A DNA stretch of 6,819 nt from Treponema sp. (lineage in GTDB: Bacteria; Spirochaetota; Spirochaetia; Treponematales; Breznakiellaceae), in assembly GCA_031278755.1 (NCBI GenBank), contig JAITJV010000196.1:1-6819 (forward strand), read 5' to 3'. Positions 1 to 5,804 of this stretch are shown here, piece after piece. Position numbers and translations under genes: made by a program. The notes beneath the pieces are model-generated. The model was not told the origin of the DNA. It made no database searches and saw only the letters and a list, made by a program, of their open reading frames with translations. Numbering within the stretch: position 1 is the stretch's first letter; each line of letters starts with the position of its first letter.

Positions 1-21
1 TTCATCGTATTCTCGCCCGTA

Positions 22-1305
22 TTAATCGGAATGGCTGTAACGGTAGCTGCCGCTTATAGAAACAAGCAGGACCAGGCTGAACGGACGGTTGTACTTGTCC
101 GCATTGTTTGTATAATACGTCCCGTTCGCGCTCCCCAGGACCATGGGAATCGCCGCCGATATCTGCACATGACGCACAGGATCAATGCTCAAGCCCGGAA
201 CCAGTTGAATGGAATTTTCATTCACGGAATAAAGACACTGGGTGAAAAAACGCAGGCCGAGAAAACCGGTATTGTACACCGCATTAAAGGCAAGGTTATA
301 ACCCTTTATAAAGGGAACCGTCTCCGCGTCCGTGAGATCGGTTTGTCGGTTGTACCACCGCCCGCCTGTTTCACCGTTGTAGAAGAATTCCCCGTTAAGG
401 CGCAGCCTGTCGCCGAAAAAACTCCGTATCAAGCCTATATTGGCGGAAAACTTCGGATCCCCTATGGAAGCCAGGCCTTCCGCATAAATTTCGGTATTCC
501 ATATAGTGCTCTTGACGGAAACAAAGGTACGCATTGGCATTGCCTTTAAATAAAAAGCGCCTATGTCTACATCCGCCCAGGGGGAAGCCATATTAAGCTT
601 GCCGCCGTATCCTATTTCTTCGGGCCGGGGACGGTTCATATTGACGACATATCCGTCCCGCGTCATGGCAAGGACTTCAAACCCGCCAATCCCGATGGGG
701 ATGTTTGCCTTGAAGATATAGGAGTCCCCGCCGCTTGATCCCGAAGGGAGTCTTGCGAGCAGATTGGTATAGGGAAAATTGGGGGAAAGCCCCCAGGTAA
801 GAAAATATTTTCCCAAACGGAAATAGGCAAAATCGTACAAATTGTAATCAAGAAAAAGTTCGTTAACATCGAATGCAAAACCGGGAAATGAAAAACGGAA
901 ATCATTCTTGACCCGGAGATATTCGGAAAGCTGAAAATCAAGAACAAGGCCGGAATTCATGCCGGCGCCGACTATGTTTGAGAATTCAGCCTTTCTGGCC
1001 CCGTGCCAGGGCGTTTTATCCCAGCCGGGGGTAAATCCTCCAAAGAAAAAATAGTACGCTTCCAGGGAAAAACCCACCCGCCGCAAAAGGTTTGTAAGAA
1101 CATTTCCGCCCGCCCCGGAACCTTGAGGCTCCTCTGCCGAAGGGGGGGCTTCTTCTCCTGAATCTTCCGCGGCCGGAAGAGGCTCGTCAAAAAGAGAATC
1201 CGGGTCCCTGTCCAGAAGATCCCTTTCCTGCGCCGGAACCCGAAAAAATGAAAAAAGAAACAGGAAAAAAAGCGCGGAGAAAAAGGCCGCTTTTCTGTTC
1301 CGCAT
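22..1305 (-). CDS. Outer-membrane beta-barrel (porin-like) protein, last gene of the Lol-like operon
   Basis: 427 aa, ATG start. The N-terminus has basic residues (RNRK), a long Phe/Leu-rich hydrophobic stretch (about residues 7-21) and a VPA|Q signal-peptidase I site at 25/26; no lipobox Cys. Residues 27-66 form an acidic Pro/Glu/Ser-rich linker with no obvious fold. From about 75 to the end the sequence alternates aromatic/hydrophobic and polar residues with many Tyr, Phe and Gly, as in transmembrane beta-strands. The stretch at 162-172 (RLGKYFLTWG) resembles the RxGKxxxxWG strand of DcaP/alginate-type porins and DUF1302-like barrels. The C-terminus (SYRYSHSD) ends in Asp, not the usual terminal aromatic. 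The start codon overlaps the stop of the LolA-like gene by one base (TAATG), and a GGTGA ribosome site (1313-1317) lies 7 nt upstream, inside that gene. An outer-membrane location is well supported; substrate or role is not. It could be a porin, or the acceptor or client of the transport system encoded upstream. Confidence 0.8.
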   Translation of the reverse strand: MRNRKAAFFSALFFLFLFSFFRVPAQERDLLDRDPDSLFDEPLPAAEDSGEEAPPSAEEPQGSGAGGNVLTNLLRRVGFSLEAYYFFFGGFTPGWDKTPWHGARKAEFSNIVGAGMNSGLVLDFQLSEYLRVKNDFRFSFPGFAFDVNELFLDYNLYDFAYFRLGKYFLTWGLSPNFPYTNLLARLPSGSSGGDSYIFKANIPIGIGGFEVLAMTRDGYVVNMNRPRPEEIGYGGKLNMASPWADVDIGAFYLKAMPMRTFVSVKSTIWNTEIYAEGLASIGDPKFSANIGLIRSFFGDRLRLNGEFFYNGETGGRWYNRQTDLTDAETVPFIKGYNLAFNAVYNTGFLGLRFFTQCLYSVNENSIQLVPGLSIDPVRHVQISAAIPMVLGSANGTYYTNNADKYNRPFSLVLLVSISGSYRYSHSD

Positions 1306-2060
1306 TATTTGTTCACCGATTCCAGAAAGGTTTTTGAGAAAACTGAATCGGCTACTTTTTCAAACGAAGGCTTGTTTATGGTTATCTGCGTTCTCTCATT
1401 GACAAAACTGCCGTTAATCGATGCGCCGCGGAGTTCGTCAACAATAAGAATACGCCGGGGAACAAAACGGCGTCCTATGTGGTGATAATCGGGGATGGCC
1501 GTAGTCCGCAAAAGCTGGCCTGAAAGACTGTAGTCTTCGCTCTTTCTTATAAGCCCGTCCGTACTTATCCATATCTTCATCCTGGGATAGGTTACTTCGT
1601 TATTAACTGATTCCAGAGTCAAAACCCGGCAGTCAAAACGGCCCAGCGCCGCATTCCCGCCGCCCGTGATACGGTAATCGCGGGCCAGTGTGGATCGGGT
1701 AAAATCCGAATTCCGGGCGTTGGTATTTTGGAAACGTTCCGCGCTGGATGTTGTGTTAAAACGGCGGCTTTCGGGATCGTAAATCCACAGGGTATTTCCC
1801 TGCTTAAGATACCCCTGCCCCCGGCTGACCGCAGGCTGCATAACGATGATCACATAGGTTTCGCTGGAATCCCGCCGGAACACCCCCGCTACGGTGGTAG
1901 ACCTTGCCTGACCGGGTTTATCCTGGACTATGGTATACTCGGCGGAAAAATCCGTATCGTAGTAACTTGCCAGGGCGTCCACCTGCTCAAGCAGTTCCTG
2001 ATCGGAAACCGCCCAGAGAAAGGGAGAAACAAAAAACAAAATGACAAGAATTTTCTTCAT
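1305..2060 (-). CDS. LolA-like outer-membrane lipoprotein-sorting protein (periplasmic)
   Basis: 251 aa, ATG start with a weak GGTGG ribosome site (2071-2075) 10 nt upstream. A signal peptide (KK, then hydrophobic residues 4-16) has a plausible AVS|D cleavage at 19/20. There is no lipobox; the only Cys is residue 144, so the mature protein should be soluble and periplasmic. The body fits the family annotated as outer membrane lipoprotein-sorting protein (LolA-like fold): a segment at 90-96 (TLWIYDP), then SDFTRSTLARDYRI at 118-131, where relatives carry a GSDF-type motif, then repeated beta-strands (MKIWIST, 161-167) and a C-terminal strand-turn pattern (TQITINKPSFEKVADSVFSK). The LolA/LolB fold is an open beta-barrel that holds acyl chains. 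Placement after an ABC ATPase and two FtsX-type permeases supports a carrier role between the two membranes. Canonical LolA is about 200 aa, so this is a related family and not a direct orthologue. Its exact cargo is not shown. Confidence 0.83.
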   Translation of the reverse strand: MKKILVILFFVSPFLWAVSDQELLEQVDALASYYDTDFSAEYTIVQDKPGQARSTTVAGVFRRDSSETYVIIVMQPAVSRGQGYLKQGNTLWIYDPESRRFNTTSSAERFQNTNARNSDFTRSTLARDYRITGGGNAALGRFDCRVLTLESVNNEVTYPRMKIWISTDGLIRKSEDYSLSGQLLRTTAIPDYHHIGRRFVPRRILIVDELRGASINGSFVNERTQITINKPSFEKVADSVFSKTFLESVNK

Positions 2061-2095
2061 CGTAATTAAACCACCGAAGGGCGCCGCCGTTACCG

Positions 2096-3397
2096 CTACA
2101 GGCCCTGCAGCATACGGGGCAGGGGGTTCCGGACGGAACGGAAAGCAGGCAGCCAGACGGCGGCCAGAAGCATGCAGAACACTGCCGCCACATTGACAAG
2201 CGTTGCCGGAACCCTGTACAGGGCCGTAAGCCGGCCGTCTTTCATGAAAATCTCAAAACCGGGGAACCAGGAAAAGGAAAGAAAGCCCAAACCCCAGACA
2301 ATAACACGGGCTGTTATGAATCCGCCCGCAAGGGAAAAAATCCCCAGTCCAAGCGTTTCCAATACAAGAACATGCGCCACATCGGCTTCGTAAAAACCTA
2401 TGGCCCGCATGGTCCCCAGTTCCTTCATCCTTTCATGCAGGATAAGCCTGAAGGTTACCGCCGCGCTGACAAGAATAATAAGAAGCATCATGATATAAAG
2501 AAAATAGGTAAGGATATTTATCGCATCAAGGAGTTCCGACACTTCGGAAAGAAGCACCGGGATGCTTGTTACAAAAAGCATTGTTCCCTGCCATTGTCTG
2601 CCTGCCTTACGGTCAAGTTCGGCCCTGCTCTTAACCAGGGGGCCTGTCCGGGCGCGTTTTTCAAGCTCCGCCTGAAGCGCGCGTTTTTTTTCTTCAATGT
2701 CCCGGCGATCGTTAAAATAAAAACCGATTGTGGAACATTCTTCTTCCCCAAGACCGAGGAACCTGTTCAACGACTGCCGGGAAACATAGGCCTTGTAGTA
2801 GCCAAAAATCGTAGAGTCATTTACTACTGCGGAAATGATGTACTGAGCGGTGTTTTTTTGCCCGGTTTCGGTCTCACCCTCAAGGGTGATGCTGTCGCCC
2901 CGCCGCGCGCCCAGAGCTTTCGCTACGGGAGCGGAAAGCACAATGCATTCGTCCCCTTCAAGAGGCGCAAGGGGAGTTTCGGCATAATCAATGCCGTTGA
3001 AATAGGACGCTTCGGCATCCCAGTCAACCCCGAGGACATATTTAAGGTTCGCCGCGGCGCCGTTAAAAAAAAGAAACCCGGTATTGCCAAAAAGGGTTCT
3101 TTTAACCGTGTGGTCAGGATAAAGCCGCGCGTCTCCGGCGGCCTGCATAACGGCAGCCGCATATTCGCCGCTGATGACTTGAGACGAAACGGGTTTGACA
3201 TAACCCAAAACAACTATATCGCCCGCATAATGGGACTGGGAGGCGAAGTACACATTTTCGTACATCCCGTCCTTTACCGAAGTAATGACCGTAACAATGC
3301 CAAACCCGAAAACCAGAGCCAGAAAAAGAAAAAAATAACGCCGCCGGTACCGGTACAGATATGTCGCCGCAAGCTGCAGGATCTTTAGAATTTTCAC
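2096..3397 (-). CDS. ABC transporter permease, FtsX/LolC-LolE type (second permease)
   Basis: 433 aa with a GTG start. GTG is preferred because it lies 2 nt after the upstream gene's TGA with an AGGG ribosome site (3404-3407) 6 nt before it, and the next Met is residue 45. Topology is typical of the MacB/LolCE family: one N-terminal transmembrane helix (about 21-41), a large periplasmic domain (about 42-285), then three helices (about 290-318, 342-370, 398-416). The cytoplasmic coupling loop after TM2 carries ERMKELGTMRAIG (322-334), the FtsX-domain hallmark that contacts the ATPase. A charged stretch at about 230-265 (RRDIEEKKRA..ELEKR) is predicted helical. Length is close to LolC/LolE (about 400-415 aa). 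It probably pairs with the preceding permease as a heterodimer bound to two ATPase copies, extracting a substrate from the outer leaflet of the inner membrane. Which of LolC or LolE it resembles more, or whether the system exports something else, cannot be told from sequence alone. Confidence 0.88.
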   Translation of the reverse strand: MKILKILQLAATYLYRYRRRYFFLFLALVFGFGIVTVITSVKDGMYENVYFASQSHYAGDIVVLGYVKPVSSQVISGEYAAAVMQAAGDARLYPDHTVKRTLFGNTGFLFFNGAAANLKYVLGVDWDAEASYFNGIDYAETPLAPLEGDECIVLSAPVAKALGARRGDSITLEGETETGQKNTAQYIISAVVNDSTIFGYYKAYVSRQSLNRFLGLGEEECSTIGFYFNDRRDIEEKKRALQAELEKRARTGPLVKSRAELDRKAGRQWQGTMLFVTSIPVLLSEVSELLDAINILTYFLYIMMLLIILVSAAVTFRLILHERMKELGTMRAIGFYEADVAHVLVLETLGLGIFSLAGGFITARVIVWGLGFLSFSWFPGFEIFMKDGRLTALYRVPATLVNVAAVFCMLLAAVWLPAFRSVRNPLPRMLQGL

Positions 3398-3399
3398 GC

Positions 3400-4860
3400 T
3401 CAGCCCTGCCTGACCGCTTCCATGGGGTCTATGCGTACCGCAGTTTCTACAGGATAGAGCGAAGCGGCAAGCCCCAGGACCACCGCCGCCGTAAGGGAAA
3501 GCGCCGCCGTATCGGGGAAAAATACCAGGCTCACCGTTTCCCCTCCCAACAGGGAAGCAATAAGGGTATTGGGAATACGCAGATCAAGGGAATTGATGCA
3601 GCGGATAAAAACATAACCCCCGCAGACGCCCAGAAGACCGGCCAAAAACGCAAGAAGCCCGTTTTCACCAAGAACAAGACTGCGTATATAGGCGTCCTCC
3701 GCCCCTATAGCCCGGAGGGTTCCTATTTCCCTGGTACGCCTGAAAACAGAAATAAGGAGGATGTTTACCGATGCGATGATCCCCGCTACACTGACCAGGA
3801 ACATCCCCGAATTGAAAAGAGCCTGTACCAAAAGAACGATGATCGCCGAAAATCCCGCGGCCGCCCGCCAGTTGACCGCCCGTACGCCGTAGGGGGCGAG
3901 TTTTTTATTCAGGGAAGCTATTACCGCCTGAGCGGGGAGGCCTTTTTTGAATTTCAGTATGATGAAATTCCAGTCTCCGCCGGCGGAGGGGATAACTTCT
4001 TCCTGATTTGAACTTAAAAAAGATGACAGTTTTTCCACCGAAAAACCGGCTTCGCCGGAAAATGCCCCGGCGGGATATTCACCCTCTCCGGCGGACGCGC
4101 CACCGAAGATCCCGTCCATGGAAACATCCAACAAATCCAGGGCTTCTTTATCAACTCCGGCGTCCGAAGAAGCCACCTGAATGGCGGCAAGAACCCTCGC
4201 CGTCTGGGGATCGACAAGGATCACTTCGTTCATAAACTGTCCGGGGTTACGGTACCTGAAAATACCGGTCAGGGGGACTTCCCGGATCTTGAAGCCTGTT
4301 TTTCCCGCGGAAGTAAAAAGCATAGGATCGCCCGCAACGGGGCGGACCCCGGTCTTTTGGGCAATACGGTCGGCCCTTTCCGCCGTTATCATTCCGCCGT
4401 ATTCGCCTGAAGCAATAAAACGCCCTTCTTCCAGGGTTATCCCTTCAAAAAGGGGGAAATAGCTTCCGGCGTCAATGCCGGCGAGAAGCGCCGTTTCGCG
4501 GACCCCGGCAAAATCGAGGTACGCCTTGCACGAAACCTGGCTGGTAATGCCTGCGATTCCCGGTTCCGCCCGAACTACGTCCATAACGGCGGCATAGGCG
4601 GGCATTACAGGGATCGCAAAGAATTCGTCAATAACGGGGGTATTGGCCCCGAACAGATTCATGGTGATCTCTTCCGATTTCTGGATCACCGCATCGCCCG
4701 TCAGGCTTTCCGCAAAGGATTCATGAAGGCTCCGCTCCGATCTGCCGATAAGGCTGTTCCCTATAAAAAAAAGAAAGGTGATTACCGCGATAAGCAGAAT
4801 AACAACAAAACTGTTCTTTTTGTTTCTGATAATATTGCGAAAAGCAATAAGAAAGATCAT
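3400..4860 (-). CDS. ABC transporter permease, FtsX/LolC-LolE type (first permease)
   Basis: 486 aa, ATG start overlapping the ATPase stop by one base (TAATG), with a GGCGGA ribosome site (4871-4876) 10 nt upstream. It has an N-terminal helix (about 17-35), a large periplasmic domain (about 36-335) and three C-terminal helices (about 337-373, 395-420, 451-470). The FtsX coupling motif is RTREIGTLRAIGA (375-387), and the C-terminus shows the family ending with a basic/Pro-Met helix (RIDPMEAVRQG, 476-486). It is about 70 residues longer than usual LolC/E proteins. The excess includes a Gly/Glu/Ala-rich, poorly structured stretch at about 249-275 in the periplasmic domain. Its sequence differs clearly from the second permease, so the complex is probably a heterodimer like LolCE and not a MacB-type homodimer. 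The substrate is inferred only from the neighbours (LolA-like protein, outer-membrane barrel). Confidence 0.88.
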   Translation of the reverse strand: MIFLIAFRNIIRNKKNSFVVILLIAVITFLFFIGNSLIGRSERSLHESFAESLTGDAVIQKSEEITMNLFGANTPVIDEFFAIPVMPAYAAVMDVVRAEPGIAGITSQVSCKAYLDFAGVRETALLAGIDAGSYFPLFEGITLEEGRFIASGEYGGMITAERADRIAQKTGVRPVAGDPMLFTSAGKTGFKIREVPLTGIFRYRNPGQFMNEVILVDPQTARVLAAIQVASSDAGVDKEALDLLDVSMDGIFGGASAGEGEYPAGAFSGEAGFSVEKLSSFLSSNQEEVIPSAGGDWNFIILKFKKGLPAQAVIASLNKKLAPYGVRAVNWRAAAGFSAIIVLLVQALFNSGMFLVSVAGIIASVNILLISVFRRTREIGTLRAIGAEDAYIRSLVLGENGLLAFLAGLLGVCGGYVFIRCINSLDLRIPNTLIASLLGGETVSLVFFPDTAALSLTAAVVLGLAASLYPVETAVRIDPMEAVRQG

Positions 4861-5552
4861 TACTGTATCTTCCGCCTTTGCTCCGATTCTACCGCTCCGT
4901 CCCTGAGGAAGATCACATGATCCGCCATTTCCCAGATATCAGGATCATGGGTTGAAAAGATAAAGGTAGTCCCGTTTTCCTTGTTCACTTTTTTCATAAG
5001 TTCAAGGATGCGTTCCCCGGTGGCCGAATCCAGATTGGCGGTAGGTTCATCGGCGATAACAATTTCGGGCCGCGTAACCAAAGCCCGCGCTATGGCGACC
5101 CGCTGCTGCTGTCCGCCTGAAAGTTCCGAGGGCAGATGCTTTTTCCTGTCCGCCAGCCCTACTTCTTCAAGCAGGCTGTCCACCAGATTCCGTCTTTCCC
5201 GCTTTGAACCGCCCTTCTTCGCGATAACCAGGGGCAATTCAATATTTTCAAACACATTAAGAACAGGAAGGAGGTTGAAAGACTGAAACACAAAGCCTAT
5301 CAGTTCACGGCGCATCCGGGTAAGTTCCCGTCTGCCCAGGCCCGCGGCATCCCTGTTGCCGAACAGGACTTTCCCCTCTGTCGGCCTGTCGATAAGCCCC
5401 AGAATATTCATCAAGGTAGTCTTTCCCGATCCCGAAGGCCCCGCAACGGAGACAAAATCCCCTTCGCTGAGATTCAGGCTGATCCCTTTAAGGGCGTCAA
5501 CGCTGATACGTCCCATGGGATAGGATTTGCGGAGATCTTGAAGGCGTATCAT
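4860..5552 (-). CDS. lolD: ABC transporter ATP-binding protein, LolD/MacB family
   Basis: 230 aa, ATG start; the length matches LolD. All nucleotide-binding motifs are intact: Walker A GPSGSGKT (38-45), Q-loop Gln90 (FVFQSFNLLP), signature LSGGQQQR (144-151), Walker B IVIADEP (164-170), D-loop NLDS (173-176) and switch His202 (STHD). The pattern FVFQSFNLLPVLNVFENIELPL is characteristic of the LolD/MacB/YbbA subfamily. The protein powers ATP-driven conformational change in the two FtsX-type permeases encoded immediately downstream in the same transcript. Cytoplasmic, bound to the inner membrane. It is the first gene of the operon; no good Shine-Dalgarno is seen (the nearest AGG is 15 nt upstream at 5568-5570), and the predicted leader is only about 17 nt. 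The family call is very secure. The symbol lolD is by similarity and context, and a lipoprotein-release role specifically is an inference. Confidence 0.93.
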   Translation of the reverse strand: MIRLQDLRKSYPMGRISVDALKGISLNLSEGDFVSVAGPSGSGKTTLMNILGLIDRPTEGKVLFGNRDAAGLGRRELTRMRRELIGFVFQSFNLLPVLNVFENIELPLVIAKKGGSKRERRNLVDSLLEEVGLADRKKHLPSELSGGQQQRVAIARALVTRPEIVIADEPTANLDSATGERILELMKKVNKENGTTFIFSTHDPDIWEMADHVIFLRDGAVESEQRRKIQ

Positions 5553-5571
5553 ACGGACAAAACAGGACCTT

Positions 5572-5590
5572 TTCCATTATAACAATGGAA
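5572..5590. promoter_or_regulatory. Candidate operator: inverted repeat overlapping the operon -10
   Basis: Perfect 7-bp arms TTCCATT and AATGGAA separated by ATAAC. The dyad covers the TATAAT, which would allow a dimeric repressor to block RNA polymerase. The arms are AT-rich and short, so the structure is more likely a protein-binding site than a terminator. No regulator gene is in the window. Function is inferred from position only. Confidence 0.35.
5576..5581 (-). promoter_or_regulatory. Predicted -10 box (TATAAT) for the lolD-like operon
   Basis: On the minus strand this is a perfect TATAAT, 24 nt upstream of the ATPase start codon. The expected transcription start is around 5569, giving a short leader of about 17 nt. 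No good -35 is visible at 16-18 nt spacing (the hexamers there are AT-rich but unlike TTGACA), so the promoter may need an activator or be weak. It sits inside the 7-5-7 inverted repeat at 5572-5590. Confidence 0.5.
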
Positions 5591-5724
5591 TAATTGCAAA
5601 GATTGATTTTGAATAATCCCGCCGCCGCCGAAACAGGCTCGCCGGATTGTCGAACGCCATAAAATCTGTATCAGAAAGCACCATATCATATTCAGGTTTT
5701 CTTTACAACCCGGTAAGAAGAAAG

Positions 5725-5743
5725 TTGTTCATTTTTTGAACAA
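5725..5743. promoter_or_regulatory. Inverted repeat TTGTTCA-N5-TGAACAA upstream of uppP
   Basis: Perfect 7-bp arms around a run of five T, centred about 71 nt before the uppP start codon. Its arm and spacer lengths are the same as those of the repeat at 5572-5590 but the sequence differs. The left arm with its flank (AGTTGTTCA) is identical to the outer part of the palindrome at 6785-6816. It could be an operator for uppP or a decayed copy of that palindrome. No convincing -10/-35 pair for uppP was found in 5600-5790. Confidence 0.35.
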
Positions 5744-5792
5744 ATAGCGCCGGGAGCCTTGCGGACGGTGTGAAATAAAGGGTATTGTAAGC

Positions 5793-5798
5793 GGGGAG
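5793..5798 (+). promoter_or_regulatory. Ribosome binding site of uppP (GGGGAG)
   Basis: GGGGAG lies 6 nt before the ATG at 5805. It supports that start, which also places the conserved N-terminal UppP motif at its usual residue positions. Confidence 0.7.
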
Positions 5799-5804
5799 TT
5801 TTGG

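Noticed and set aside
31..549. Plus-strand 172-codon frame opposite the barrel gene
   Set aside because: No motif, no convincing ribosome site, and fully antisense to a signal-peptide-bearing beta-barrel protein.
2372..3388. Long plus-strand open frame (338 codons) opposite the second permease
   Set aside because: The translation is basic, repetitive in composition and lacks recognisable motifs, while the opposite strand encodes a full FtsX-type permease with correct topology. It is an antisense shadow.
3361..4011. Plus-strand 216-codon frame opposite the first permease
   Set aside because: Highly charged Arg/Lys/Gly-rich product typical of antisense translation; the permease on the other strand explains the region.
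22..5552. MacAB-TolC type drug or toxin efflux operon
   Set aside because: There is no MacA-like periplasmic adaptor, the ATPase is not fused to a permease, two distinct permeases are present, and a LolA-like carrier is encoded instead. The barrel does not resemble the coiled-coil TolC family.
5553..5804. Small RNA, riboswitch or tRNA in the divergent spacer
   Set aside because: Only two short AT-rich dyads are visible; no extended conserved-looking fold, cloverleaf or known riboswitch core was recognised.
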